A DNA stretch of 64,000 nt from Symbiotaphrina buchneri (GCA_001599915.1 BCIG01000027.1:1-64000), one strand, 5' to 3'; positions 33,304-47,639 are shown, counted from the first letter of the stretch. Numbers and translations: made by a program. Notes: generated from the sequence alone by a model not told the origin.

Positions 33304-35057
33304 ATGGGCATGCTCGACGCCGTCACGCAGCGGCTACCGCTGCTCTCGCCCTCCTTCTGGGCCATCATCAGCGTGCTGGGCTTAATTGTATGCACCAGCC
33401 CTTACAACATGACAAACCATTACATTAAACCCAGCATACTAACCTCCAATCCGCAGGCCTACTACGCGATCCCGTACTACAGCGACAAATACAACCTGCG
33501 GCGGTTCCCAAGCGCCTCTCCGATCGCAGGGATGTCGTACTTCTGGATGCTGATCTGCGCACGCAAGCACGCCGTGTCGCTCAACGTGCACGCGAAACAC
33601 GCAGCGCTGGGGGACTTCGTGCGTGTGTCGCCGGACCACGTCAGCGTCGCGCACCCGGACAGCATCCGCGACATCCTGGGCCACGGCAACGGCTTCACCA
33701 AGAGCGACTTCTACTACGCCTTCGACAACATCGAGCAGGGCATCTTCACGACGCGCGACCGCAACAAGCATTCCCGCAAGCGGAAGTTCGTCGCGCATGT
33801 TTTTAGCCCCAAGGCCATGGTCGACTTTGAGCCGTTCATTACGAATGCCCTGCTTGTTATGGGACGGCAGATGGAGAGTCTGGCGGATACGGGACGCGCC
33901 GGGGAGTATGTGAGTCTGACGGAGAGCGATGGGGAGATTAAACGCCGGGCGAGGAAGGGCGAGGCTGCGATTGATGCTGCCACGTGGTTGGCGTTTTTGG
34001 CCTTTGATATCATCGGTGACCTGGTATGTCTCCTCTCCTCTCCATCCCGTGCGGCACCGCAAGCACTACATCATCACAAGCTGTCCGTCCTACTAACAGC
34101 ACAACCACTCAGGCCTTCGGCGAACCCTTCGGCTTCACACTTGCCGGGCACGACACGAACAACGGGATCAAAAAGCTGCGGGACCGGGGGGAATGGTGCT
34201 GCACAGTGGGGCAAATGCCATGGATCAAGACCTGGACGCCGTACTTCTACTTCGACACCTTCTTCGTGTACGGGCTGCAAGCCGCCCAAGCACTCGGGCG
34301 CATCGGCATCGCCGCCGTCGAGAAACGCAAGCGCTCTGCCACCATCGACCCGAACCGCAAGGACATCCTCTACTACCTCCTCGCGGCCAAAGACCCGGAC
34401 ACGGGCGGCCCGCTGCCGGACCGCGAGCTCAAGGCCGAGGCCCTGACGCAGCTGATTGCCGGCAGCGACACTACAGGCAACACCCTCACGCACATCACGG
34501 ACATGCTGTGCCGGCACTCCGCGGCGCTGCAGCGCCTGCGCGAAGAGCTGGATGCCGCGTTCCCCGCCCCGCTGCCGCCGGACTGGGTGGCGCCGTTCGC
34601 GGCGTGCAAGGACCTGCAGTACACGCAGGGGGTCATCTACGAGACGCTGCGGCTGCGCACGACGGTCTCCGTGGGGCTGCCGCGCGTCGTCGCAAAAGGC
34701 GGCGCGACCGTGTGCGGGCGCTTCTTCGAGGAGGGCACCGTGCTCAGCACGCCCACGTATACGGTACACCGGGACGCGCGCGTGTGGGGCGCGGACGCAG
34801 AGGAGTTCCGCCCTGAGCGCTGGGTCGGCGATGCGGCAAGATTTGAGCTCGAGAAACACTTCTTGGGATTCAGCTATGGCCCGCGTGCGTGCATTGGACG
34901 CAATGTGGCGTTTATGGAGCTGAAGAAGACGCTGGCGACGCTGTTTAGGAGGTTTGAGTATAGACTGGTAGACCCCGAGAAGGAGACGTCTATTAGAGAG
35001 GGGTTCCATTTGAAGTGTCAGGAGTTGCCGGTGTTTGTGTCCAAGAGGAAGGAGTGA
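33304..35057 (+). CDS. Cytochrome P450, CYP53 (benzoate 4-hydroxylase)-like
   Basis: Three exons, 33304-33387, 33457-34023 and 34113-35057, giving 531 residues. An N-terminal membrane helix (SPSFWAIISVLGLIAYYAI) anchors it in the ER. The I-helix is LIAGSDTTGNTLTH, the K-helix is YETLRLR, the PERF-type motif is FRPERW and the heme loop is FSYGPRACIGRN with the axial Cys. The RKDILYYLLAAKDPDTGGPL segment and the general spacing resemble benzoate para-hydroxylases of the CYP53 family, which turn benzoate into 4-hydroxybenzoate for ring cleavage or detoxify plant phenolics. The assignment is from pattern memory; a paralogue with another aromatic substrate is quite possible. A monocarboxylate-type MFS carrier lies tail to tail next to it. 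Confidence 0.88.
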
Positions 35058-35288
35058 GGCGTGCGGGTGGGACGGGAAGAGATGCTGGTGCAGGATGGAT
35101 GGGGTGTGTATATACATGCGCATAGTTGAAAAACCATAGAAGGTCTGGAAGGATCGTGGAACGCCCGCGAGCCATACCAGAGTCTTGCATGAGCGAGAGC
35201 ATTGTTCACCTGACCTGCTGTCAATGCATAGATATGGTATCTAAGCTCGTAAAAATTTCAAGCCACGTTCGTTCCATGAACCCGTGTT

Positions 35289-36886
35289 CTAGACGATTGC
35301 AAGCCTCCACCACTTGCTTGCAGTCCTCCACTTGTGCAGAAATCTCTGCCAACCGCTCAATGCTTGCAGATCAGGCTGGACCGCCACCACATCGGCCACC
35401 CCTTCCTGCCCCCTTCGTTCCAGCCTCTCCCGGTCATCCTTACCAATCTTCCAAACCCTCAACAGTCCCGCACAAGCCGCCGCCCCCAAGAACAGCAACC
35501 CGCTCCAAAGCTGGGGATACAGGTACGCATTCTCGTTCTGCGGCCGCCTCAACATCAGCGCAATCGGCTCCGAGAACGTCGTCGGCAGCACGGTGCTGAT
35601 CCAGACCAAGCTCAGACAACTGGGCAAGTCCTTAAGCCCCACGACCTCGACGCTCAGCGGCGAAATAACAACCCAGAACGTGCCGCCGACCATACCGCCC
35701 ACGAGCGCAAACAGCATCGTCGGGCCCAGCGTCGTGCTGGGGATCCAGATCGCGAACACCGACAAGGAAGTGAGGAACGTAGCAACGAACGCGACGTTAA
35801 TCCGGCCTAGGAAATCGCTCGTGTACCCAATAACCGGGCGGCCAATCGCCATGCCCACGCACGAGACGGCATTCAGCAGCGCGCCCTGCGCCGCAGAGAA
35901 GCCACGGAACGTTGCAAAGTCCGCGAGCGAGAACAGCATCGCCACATACGCCAGCTCGCTGAGGAACGCCCACAGCAGCAGCAAACAGACTTCATAGCGG
36001 CGCAGCAGCGCGAGATCAAACGCGTCCTGGTTCGGCCGGACATGCGAGTTGCGGTCGCGGATCAGCAGCGTCGCGAGCGCGCAGACGGCGAAGACGGCGA
36101 TCGCGAGCACGCGGAACGCCCATGGCACGCCGTACCGCGCGATGATGGCGCGCACGGCCAGCGAGAAGGCGATCCCGCCGACCCCCACGCCGGAGGAGGT
36201 GATGCTGTTGGCGAGACTGCGCCGCCGGCTGAACCATTGGCTTACGATCCCCGCGGAACCGCTGTAGAGGAACCCGATGCCGGCGCCGTACAGGATTCCT
36301 TGCGTAAGAATTAGGTGCCAGATCCGGTGCGAGAAGGACGCGGTGATGAAGGCTGTGGTGAGAAGGAGGTTGCCGATCGCCATGACGGTGCGGGTGCTGG
36401 TCAGCCGGAGACTGAGTGTGACGAGGGGCCCGACGATGCCCGAGGTTGAGATCGAGAGCCCCCCGATGAAGGCGTATGCGAGAGGCGTCGCGCCGGGGTA
36501 AGTGTTGTGCGCGAGGTAGTCGGCGAGGAAGACGCCGTAGGACTGGAATAGATATTTGTAGGGTCAGGCTCTTGCTTCGGCTTGTTGAGGAGGATGAGGC
36601 GTGTTTCGAGGAAGGGAATAGGACTTACCACCGTCACGCCCCAAGTACAAGCCGTGACCCAGAAGACGCAGATGACGTTGACCCAGCCATATCCGCCCTC
36701 GGGGACTTTACTCAGCGGATCCTCTTCTTCGACGGCGGTTGGCGGTGCAAGCCCCTGGGGGTCCATCTGACGAAGCTCAATATCCGCCTCATCGTCGCTA
36801 CCTCCTCGTTCACTGCCGGCTGGGGGACGTCTCTCCTGTGTCTCGGCCCCATCCCTCGACGGAGGTGGTTGGTCGACTGCTTCCAT
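35289..36886 (-). CDS. MFS monocarboxylate transporter-like (MCT family)
   Basis: Two exons, 36886-36629 and 36542-35289, giving 503 residues. A hydrophilic N-terminus of about 65 residues is followed by VPEGGYGWVNVICVFW, the conserved DxGxGW-type entry of MCT proteins, then SYGVFLADYL, GIGFLYSGSAGIVSQWFSRR, NSITSSGVGVGGIAFSL, and a second half with AIGRPVIGYTSDFLGRINVA. Twelve membrane spans can be counted. The family moves monocarboxylates (pyruvate, lactate, aromatic acids) with protons across the plasma membrane. Its position beside a CYP53-like P450, with about 230 bp between the two stop codons, fits uptake of benzoate-like acids, though this is inference. Confidence 0.9.
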
Positions 36887-37467
36887 AATCTTCGATCTTC
36901 CTCCTATTCTCCTTCACCAAATGAAAGGGCCGTAACTGTATCTCCCTCTACGCTCCCTCTCGCTCTAAACCTTCATAACCGACCAAAGGATCAAAGCACG
37001 ACCGCTTCCCAGCGCGCAAACATGGGGAACCGATGACCATAGCTTGGAAGTCCAGCAGCTCCACTCTTGCGGGCGTCTAACGGGTCAAATGCCGAAATCT
37101 AAGGTTATTTTCGGGGGGTTCGGCCAGTCGGGTTCCAAAGGTCGCGAGCGCCAAGATGGGCTTTGAGGGTCTTGCAGGCCTGAATCTGGCTTAATGGGGA
37201 ATCCACATCCCGTTTGGTGCGCCAAATATTAATCACATAGGTAGGGTGGCGGGAAGGACGTGGCTTATAAATCGCTGTGCTTAGGCGACCAAGCATGCTA
37301 AGGTGTCTGGTTCCCGTCGACGGCACTGTGAAGCTTAATTATAGCCAGTCATGAGCTGAGTACAGCACTCTCTTCACCGATTTCGATAGAATCATCAAAG
37401 CCTTAGATTCTCAACGGACAGAATCCCTCCATATCCTCAACCCCATCACTGTTCCCCAGCCCAACCC
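36887..37467. other. Intergenic, MFS promoter side
   Basis: About 580 bp between the MFS start and the esterase stop. Nothing else recognised. Confidence 0.5.
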
Positions 37468-38538
37468 TCAAGCCAACCAAAACCGCTCCACCCACCTCAC
37501 GCCCTCTCTAAGCCACTTCCCCTCCTCAAGCCCCAGATCCTTATCAAACGCATGATCGCCCTCCTTCAAATCCACCCTGACCTGCGCCTCCCCATCCACC
37601 TCCTTCAAAGCCCTCACGAACCCCATCCCCGCCTCCACCGGCACGAAACTATCCTGCCGCCCATGGACCAGCCAAAGAGGTGGCATCAGCCTCCCCTCCT
37701 TCACCCTCTCCCGGGCCAGCTCCCGTGGCCGGGCTAGCTCCCGCAGCCGCTCAACAGGGTACAGCATGCTGTCCTCACCCAGGAATGATAAGTACTGGCC
37801 GTGCTGGATCATAGCGAACGACAGCGGACCTTTAACAGCAGGGTCGGCGGAGGAACTCACCGCATTGGGCGGGAGGGAAGCGAGGTAATCGGTGATGATG
37901 GACGACGGTAGCGTGGGGCTGCCGAACGGGTGAATGGCGCCCTGTCCCGCGAACCAGGGCGTGCGGATGTCCAGCATCGGGTACAGCGCGATGGTCGCCC
38001 TGATGAGTTCTGGGTGCGAGAGGGAGAGTTGCGTGGCGAGGTAGCCGCCTGCACTCTCCCCCGTAACCAAGATACGCTCTAAATCCGCCTCGCACCTCCC
38101 CTTCGTAGCTTCCTCCAGCGTCGCGCGCAGTCCCCCGGGGGAATGGAGCCACGCCCACGCGTCTTCGATGTCCTCGAGGATATCGAGTCCGTTCGCTTCA
38201 GGTAGGAGCCGATAGTTAGGTGACACGATCACGGCGGATCGGCAGATGGCGAGGTCGAGGATCCAGCGTGGGAACCAGTCTTCGAGGAGAGAGGTGCCGC
38301 AGACCTGTGGATCGTGTTAGCGTAGAGGGAGAGTGCAAGGAGGTGGGTGCGGTAGATGTTCTTGATGCATGGGAGAGAGGGGAGGGAGAGGTACCAGGGC
38401 GCCGCCGTGGAAGCGCATGATGAGCGGATGCGCCCCGGGGGAGATGTCTTTGGGCACGAGGACGTCGATGTGGAAATCATGGTTGTTGATGGTCTTGTAG
38501 ACGGCGGTTGTGATGTTGAATCTCTCGAACTTGGACAT
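37468..38538 (-). CDS. Alpha/beta hydrolase, HSL/GDXG-type esterase
   Basis: Two exons, 38538-38395 and 38304-37468, giving 326 residues. It has the oxyanion-hole motif MRFHGGALVCGTSLL, SPNYRLLPEANG, the nucleophile elbow VTGESAGGYLATQ, an acid in VHGRQDSFVPVEAG and the catalytic His in KEGDHAFD, which completes the triad. No signal peptide is visible, so it is probably cytosolic. Such fungal enzymes hydrolyse short-chain esters or act as carboxylesterases or lactonases in secondary metabolism. The true substrate is unknown. Confidence 0.92.
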
Positions 38539-39569
38539 TTTGTGGAAGCGGATAGATGAGACGGTCTGGAGTGTACTAGGGTATGAAAGAAGATCGATGA
38601 TGACGGAGATGATCGAACTTCAGGATGTAATAGAAGGCACTGATATATGAAGCTGTATGAGTGAGGTTAATTGTGAGTTTTGCCGCTTTCTATGTATTCC
38701 TATCATGAGTCAGGCAGGGCTCGGCCTCCGGCGCTGTTTTCAAATCCCGAGATGCTATATCCGGCCGACTACAGAACCAAAGAGAATTAAAAACACATGT
38801 AAAGAGTTGATAATGAATCAAACCGAGTCAATTAAATCCCGTGGAAGCTGATCATTCAGGCAGCTTCAACCCAGTGGTAAGCAGGAGATTTGTTTTTCAG
38901 AGACAGTACCCGCGCGCCTTGTGCGAGAGCGGTCTTCTGTTCTTCGCCCATTCCAAAATATCGACGCACGAGGGCTGAAATATGTACTCTCTGACACTGA
39001 TCATACGATTATACATAATTATCACACAGTGGCAAATTGATGACTCCGAGCAAGATGCCCTGTGCTTCTTACCTAGTTTGGAAATCTTCGAAGGGTGATG
39101 TGCTCCTGTGATGTAACTTCTGTGAAGGCCTACCCCGCTCCTTACTCGCCGACAAACCCCCAAGCCACACTACAACGCACCTTCTCTTTCGAGATACAAT
39201 CCCGGAGACTAAGCTTTTGCGAAAATGAATTCGTCGGGATGGTTGCACGCGACGGCATGGAGTTGAACCAATGGTATTCTGGCCCGGTTCAAGATTCCCA
39301 TGCCGAAATTGGCCTTTCCCCGCACGACAGCAGGGGGTCGCCTGTCGGACTCAATCGCGCTTTCCATTTCTATTCGTCAGTCAATGATCCGTTACAGCAG
39401 GCATGCGCCCAACGCGAACCTAAGCTCTAGACTCACCTTGAGATGCAGAATCATCCCTGCCCTGCTGTGACCAGTCCACAGGACGATGCATGCGAATATA
39501 ACAGCCTCGGTCTCCCATCCCGCACACGATGGGAAAAGCCTCCCATCTTTCCTCTCTCGCTTTCCCGTC
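38539..39569. promoter_or_regulatory. Divergent spacer upstream of esterase and glucoamylase
   Basis: Both flanking genes start from this 1 kb stretch, so it should hold both promoters. I looked for an AmyR-type CGG-N8-CGG site ahead of the glucoamylase and did not find a convincing one by eye. Confidence 0.45.
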
Positions 39570-41530
<1,961 letters not shown>

Positions 41531-42666
41531 GTGGATCATTGGTTGTCACTGTGGATGCTTTGTCCATTTTATCAACGCACATGCATCACTGCTTGAGAGC
41601 CCCTAGTAGCTTTTGAGTGGGTTGCTATTACTCCGTCTGCAACACGCATGAGAGGGGAAATATCAAAGACTACCGAGGTGCCTATATATATCCGTCATGA
41701 GGGAAAGAAAACCAAGGGTCCAGGAACCTCAATTATCTGAGCCACTATAGGGTGATCAACTTCTGTCACCCTGCAGCATGTCAGATCTATTCCTACTTTC
41801 CGATCCCTCGGATCCAGCCATGTGTGATGGAAATCCGTAGTATGATCTAGAATTGACTACATACTGTATTATTATTGGATTATTGAACTCTCCCCTGTGT
41901 GGGCACCATCAGCACCCCGTGGGGCCAGGACCCGCGAATGAAGGACAAGCTTTACGCTTCACCAAAGAAGGCGAGCCGCCCAAGCCACACGCGGAAGTTG
42001 CACCACTTAGCGTTTCCTCTCCCCACATTTCCCACCAACCAGCACCCTCTGCACGTCGGATGAGGACTTGGTGCTATGCAAACGAGGAATGAGATAAGCT
42101 GTGGACTATGCTTTACGGAATGGAATGGGCAAATGATACTGCGAGCGGTACGTTGCCGTTCCGTTGTCGGGTCAGCGCAGAGTGACTGCGAGAGTCCGAG
42201 CATCGGGCTAGGCTATCACTAACTATTATTCCGATAGGCTGCCGTCGTGTGCAGACGGCCCCAGCTTTACACACGCTCTGGCCTTTTCTGATCCGTATAT
42301 CCGACACGGTTCATTCTTCTACCGACCCCTTCAGATCCGATGTTGGGCGGAGAGAAGATCCGCAAATCCGGTTGCTCGCGCTGGAGAAATGCCGAGCCAA
42401 AATAGCGAGTGTGTAGGTGTATTTCGTATCCCGTGGAGACCCCATGATCCCTGCCGAGGGTCCGTCCACTTTTTTCAGTAATTAGTGAACGAAAAACTTT
42501 TTAAATCATCTCCACATCCCCACATCCGTCCTCTTTCATCCCATCTCCACATCTTTGCCCCCTTCGATTCTTCTAGAGCGCGCAACTCCCGAGGCGAAGA
42601 CAAGTATACCGATCACCGATCACCGAGCACGGCGCGCGTTCCGCATCGCTCGCTACCGCCGCCGCC
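41531..42666. other. Intergenic, upstream of the MFS gene
   Basis: About 1.1 kb with no supported gene. A pyrimidine-rich stretch just before 42560 probably belongs to the leader of the MFS gene. Confidence 0.5.
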
Positions 42667-44477
42667 ATGTCGAAACCGGCCGACATCGAATCGCGCGCCG
42701 AGGTCGAGCGCACACAGACCGTGCAGACGGTCGGCGACGTCGACCTGGACCAACTGGGTGAAAAAGAAGGCTACGTACTCGACGCCAGCGTGTATGCCTT
42801 GGAGCATCACACGCGGCGGAACCTCAAGACGGCCAAGGACGGCAAGACGATCCTCATCCCGCAGCCCAGCGACGACCCTAACGACCCGCTGAATTGGAGC
42901 CAGGCCCGCAAGCATCTCATCCTCTTCGTCATCTCTTGTACCGCGTTCCTGCCGGACTATGGTTCAGCCACTGGAGCAGGTAAGTTTTTCAACCGGTAAT
43001 CCGGGAGAGAGTGCTGATGTCCCAGTGACGCTCCTTCAGCAGGCGGGTGTGTGGCATATGACGGAGGACCATGTGAACCATAGCCAGGTCGGGAATGTGT
43101 TCATGCTGGGCGCCGGCGGTGTGTTCGTTGGTCTGTGGCGCGTACTTTGGGCGCCTGCCGACGCTGTTCTACTTCCTGATCATGGCGTTTTGGACGGCGG
43201 CTTGGTGTGCAGGGGCCAAAACGTTCAATGAGTTCATGGCGGCAAGGGTCTTGAACGGGTTCTTCTCGACGGTCGCGCAGGGTGTACGTGTCCCCCTAAC
43301 ACTCGCGCATCAACAACCTGAAAGAGATGCTGACAGTATTTAGGGTGGCTTGATGTTCATCAAAGACCTGTTCTTCTTCCATGAACACGCAAGGAAAATC
43401 AACGTCTGGTCCTCCTTCATCATCCTCAGTCCCTACTTCGGGCCCATGTTCGCCGGTACGTCTCCAAACCCTCCAATCCCACACTGCCGCCCATCAAACT
43501 CTACTCACTATCCACAGCTTTCATCATCAACACCCTAAGCTGGCCCATTCCCTTCTGGGTCTACACGGCCGAGACCGGTCTCTGTCTAATTATGACGATC
43601 CTCTTCGTCGACGAAACCTTCTACAACCGACACCTCAAACCCTCCGAGCAGCCGCAGCGCAAGTCTCGCCTCATGCGCCTCATCGGCGTTGAGCAATGGC
43701 GCACGCGGCATACGCGGAACACCTTCGCGCAGGCCGTCATGCGCCCTGTGCGCGTGATCCTTAAGCCGACGGTCTTCATCGGCGTCATCTACTACATGTG
43801 CACGTTCGCCTGGGTCGTCGGCATCAACACGACGCTTTCGATCTTCGTGACCCCCTTGTACGGCTTCGGGCCCAAGCAAATCGGTACGCACCCCCCCGCC
43901 TACCCCTTATCACTCCCCCTCAACGAAACCCACTAACAAACACCCGTCCCAAGGCTTCTTCTACTTCACGCCCGTCGTCGCCGCGCTCATCGGCGAGATC
44001 ATCGGACACTGGCTGCACGACTTCCTCGCGCGGGCCTACATGGCACGGCACAAGGGGCACCTCGAGCCCGAAGCACGCCTTCTCGTCATGTGGATCAGCA
44101 CGCCCTTCATGCTAGCCGGACTCATCCTACTCGGCTTCTGCCTCGAGCGCAAATACCACTACATGGTAACCTCTGTCGCATGGGGGATCTATGTCTTCGG
44201 AATCATGATCACGACTGTCGGCATCAATGCGTATAACCTCGACAGCTACCCCGAGGGCAGCGGCGAGGTGGCGGCGTGGATCAATTTTGGACGTACCGCG
44301 GGCGGGTTTATTGTGAGCTACTTCATGGTCGAGTGGGCGACGAATGAGGGCACGGAGAGGATGTTTGGGACTATGGCGGGGGTGGTGTTTGCGATGTTCT
44401 TGGTTATTGTGTTCTTCCAGTTTTTTGGGAGGAGGTTGAGGCATATGGCGGGCCCGTTGGATTTCAAGACGAACTAG
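42667..44477 (+). pseudogene. MFS transporter with a reading-frame break in exon 2
   Basis: The start is ATG 42667 (MSKPADIESRAEVERTQ), with LIPQPSDDPNDPLNWSQARK before TM1, as in fungal drug:H+ antiporter-like carriers. Introns are consistent (exon 1 ends 42979, exon 2 starts 43026; later introns near 43274-43344, 43457-43517 and 43887-43953). The family segments VGNVFMLGAGGVFV, AYFGRLPTLFYFLIMAFW, ARVLNGFFSTVAQG, LMFIKDLFFFHEHARKINVW and FINFGRTAGG-type C-terminal helices are all there. Between VFV (43128) and GAYFGRLP (about 43137) the frame changes; no intron with GT-AG ends can bridge it, so two bases are missing or one is extra. Either the gene is a recent pseudogene or there is a base-call error. 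If intact it would be a 12-TM exporter or permease of unknown substrate. Confidence 0.82.
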
Positions 44478-46121
44478 GTCGCGTGTGCGCTGGAGGAGGG
44501 CGTGGGAGCCAGCCAGGGCCACCCCGAGGAGTGCTCGATGACCGTAGCGTACCGTATGCAGTGCGGTATTCAAACGCAGGTCGAATCTGTTGCCTTCTGC
44601 AGAACATAAACAGAACCGAGGCGCCCTATAGACCAAGCAGAAACATTGCTCGATAGCAATGGCAAGTCAATGGGAAAGACGATGCATCGCACCCTGCACG
44701 GCCGGCCAGTGCGGCTATTCCAGCTCGCTCAACCCGTCGCGACGATTTCCATGCCCATGATCTGCCCGCTTCCCGGATCTCGGTACGCTGGTTATACGGG
44801 ATGCCATTGATCGCGTCTGTCGGTGTTCTCGTGTGCCGGTACTCTTGTGTGCCGGTATATCTGAGGTGGCTTCCCATCTGCCCTGGACGGCTCGCGGAAA
44901 AGTCGAGGTGCTTGACAGGACCTCTCGCTACCCTCCGATCGTCTAGCAGGCGCACCCTACTGTTCACGTTTCACATGTTCCGTAGCCACGCTGCCTTAGC
45001 TTAGCCACCCTGCCTTAGCTTCGGCCAGGCTCGGGCCCCGCGCGCCCTGGATTTAGCTGCATGAGGATTACAATACCTTGACTCTGTCTGCAGCCAGTGG
45101 ACTGGGTTGTCGTCATTCGGCCATCGCCTCTAGCGCGGAGAGTGGGTGTTCAGCGTGGATCCTGCATATGAAATGCCAATAGCCAGCTCCTCGTCCAAGG
45201 TGCTGCAAGTAACAAACAGTTCAACCACCAGTCCGAAATGGAGCGAGGTCACATACATTTCACGTCTGCCAATCTGCTCGGACGTTTCCCACGCGCCAGA
45301 GAACGCATCCTGGATCTGTTTCGCCGTCCTGATGATGGTCGTCATAAGCGGGATAGGAGGATGTCAGCCAGCGAGCTTAATGATGAGCGGCATCTCGATC
45401 GTCGTCAGCTAACGATAAAGAGGATACTAGCCATGAAGATGATGTCGACGACGAGCTAGCGATGAGCAGGGTGTCGACGGAGAACAAGCCCCTCATTAAA
45501 GTTATTTCCATTATGTGTCGTAAAGATGAAAATTGATTCCAAATACATAAAATACCTGTTTTCTCCACCGTCAGGAAGGCCGCCATCGTCTGTATGATTA
45601 CAATCCCATACCGGACTATGTATTATCACCCAAGGTTTTCTAGAACCTGGAAGGCAACCAAATTAACTTCGTCAGATGAACGGCAGCAGGCTGAGCCATT
45701 GAACGATACCTACCTACGCTGACGCTGGCAGGCGCTACCCACGCTTTACCCGGCCGCACCAATGAGAGACATCATGTCTCCTGACATACCACCGTTGTGG
45801 TAAAATAAGAGGTTTAAGTGACAGAACTTTTACAAGACCATGTTCTCATGGTCGGTCGCTGGATTCGTCTTGACTGGCTGGGCGCTGCAACACACCGCAG
45901 AACACGGATGATATAAACCCCTGAGCCGTGTCCTGTTTTCATATTCTAGCTCGATATTTCTTCTCCTTTTTTTTATCAGGACTCCCGCCCTTCTATATAC
46001 CGTCCATAATATTCAAACAAATTTATCCAGTATGCACCGGCCAGGGCCTACGAAATCCAGTCTGTTTACACTAAGGGTCTACGCTGACCACATGGCAGAA
46101 ACATATTCCCCAAGGCTTATA
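44478..46121. other. Gene-poor stretch with small duplications
   Basis: About 1.6 kb without a supported gene. It contains a 19-bp tandem duplication at 44984-45021 (unit AGCCAC, G or C, CTGCCTTAGCTT) and a nearby short duplication of GTGTGCCGGTA around 44830-44850. Minus-strand frames at 45130-45345 and 45377-45586 show no domain and are not called. Confidence 0.5.
44984..45021. repeat. 19-bp tandem duplication
   Basis: Two adjacent copies of AGCCACSCTGCCTTAGCTT differing at one base (S is G in the first copy, C in the second). Confidence 0.85.
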
Positions 46122-46455
46122 ATGACTCAATCCTCTCAACACCAGGGCCATGACCTGTGTGGCTGCGGTGCCTGGGCCCAGGTTGGTGTTTCTAAAGTTA
46201 GTATTTTACCTACATTTGAGTCCCTACAGGCTTACCGATTTTTGTGTCTCGCAGAATGACACAAGTCCATTAAACACCGCCCGCGCTCCGTACCCTAAGG
46301 AGATAGCCTTCCGAGGACCTAGCCGCACCCAACGCCGCCCACTGAGCTCGGCAGATGGTCAAGTCCGTCGTGGGGATGGGCGGGAGCCTACTACGTCGTA
46401 TGCAATGGACAGGTTCTTGGGGCAGACGAAGCGTGAGGAGCCGTGGCATGGTTGA
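46122..46455 (+). CDS. Small unknown protein, copy A of an inverted pair
   Basis: Two exons, 46122-46196 and 46255-46455 (intron donor GTTAGT, acceptor CTCGCAG), giving 91 residues. Exon 1 encodes MTQSSQHQGHDLCGCGAWAQ with a short tail ending SK. Exon 2 is polar and basic and ends MDRFLGQTKREEPWHG. There is no signal peptide, membrane span or domain I recognise. A second copy lies in opposite orientation at 47369-46945 with the same exon-1 motif HDLxGCGAW, the same intron position and the same C-terminal DNA, which supports both as real or once-real genes. Function unknown. Confidence 0.6.
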
Positions 46456-46944
46456 GAACGCTTGTTTGTAGAGGCGCCAACAGTTGCAGCACTAGGGTCT
46501 CGCGGCACAACACTATGGTCTCGTGTTATAAGGTGGAACGGGTGATAGAGTCGGGTAAGGTACAGGCGCATAGCAGGATCTTGACCAATGATCATCGATT
46601 TATATGAATTCACCCACTGTCTTACGTGGTATGTCTTGGCGTGTACATGCACGGACCACGTGCAGAAAGTTTGCCTTCCCGCGCGCCGGTGTCTCCTAGT
46701 CCGCACAGACCACCTGAAGGCAAAGGCACGGGCCATCAGATCCCGAGGCTGTAGGGGCAGTATAGTGAACACCAAACGCCGAACGGAAATCGCTATCTTT
46801 CTGATCCTCCTTTCCTCCAGGCTCTCATGCCTTTGGATGTTCAAAGTTTGACCAATAAACATTAGTGTTCACGTTCATGGAGAGAACTGCGAATCTGCAA
46901 GCTAACCGACAAGACAATCAATACTCGACGGAAGAAATACCAAA

Positions 46945-47369
46945 TTAAAACCAGAACACCATCCCAAAAACCTCTCCCCAGATATATATTACCACACTGC
47001 GGCAAAATATTATCTCAACCGTGCCATGGCTCCTCACGCTTCTTCTGCTCCAAGAACCTCTGCATCGTGATCCAGCAGGCTCGCGTTTGTCCTTCCATGC
47101 TGCAGTGTTGCTATGAATTCGATCGTGTCCTGAAGTTGATGGGCAGCATTTGGTTTCATTGGGTTTCCAAAAAGAACTCTTATGGGGGCGTGAGGCGGCA
47201 TTGAATTGGCAAGCGTCCATCTGTGAGGTACCATTTACTGAACTGCAGGGACTCAAGATCCGCGTGATATACTAACCTTGGATGGATCGGACTTGTCATG
47301 AGCCGTCAGGTCAACCCATGCACCGCAGCCTAGCAGGTCATGGTTTTGCTGCTGATAGGATCCAGGCAT
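46945..47369 (-). CDS. Small unknown protein, copy B of the inverted pair, probably frame-shifted
   Basis: Exon 1 is 47369-47277, encoding MPGSYQQQNHDLLGCGAWVD plus LTAHDKSDPSK. The GTTAGT donor follows at 47276 and the matching acceptor CTCACAG ends at 47221. Read through in the spliced phase, exon 2 stays open to 46945 (about 122 residues in all). However, the DNA homologous to the end of copy A, which would encode MQRFLEQKKREEPWHG, lies in another frame near 47025-47072. Base changes in that stretch fall at third positions of the KREEPWHG frame, so copy A's frame is probably the ancestral one and copy B has shifted. Function unknown. Confidence 0.45.
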
Positions 47370-47639
47370 TGTAAACTTTGATTGCTCTGGTTCTGTGGAC
47401 TTATTAGTCCAGTGCGCAAAGTGTTGAAAATTGATGTAAATGTCGTGGATGCATACGGATATATACCTCGAAAGGCTTGAGCGCTTGGGGAACACGCCGA
47501 GGGACAAGAAGCTGCAGTTGATTCTAAATGCTAAACTGGGGTACGGAATTGTGAAGGGATTGAGGGTCTATATAATCAAGTCGGGAAAATAAAGGACATG
47601 ACAGACTTGGAAACGACCCTTTCGAGAAACGACCCTTAT

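Noticed and set aside
34074-35123. 349-codon open frame on the minus strand
   Set aside because: Antisense shadow of the CYP53-like P450 last exon, Arg/His-rich and without family features.
45130-45586. Two minus-strand frames (KQIQDAFSGAWETSEQIG and a Ser-rich one)
   Set aside because: Short, not joinable by clear splice sites, no family recognised.
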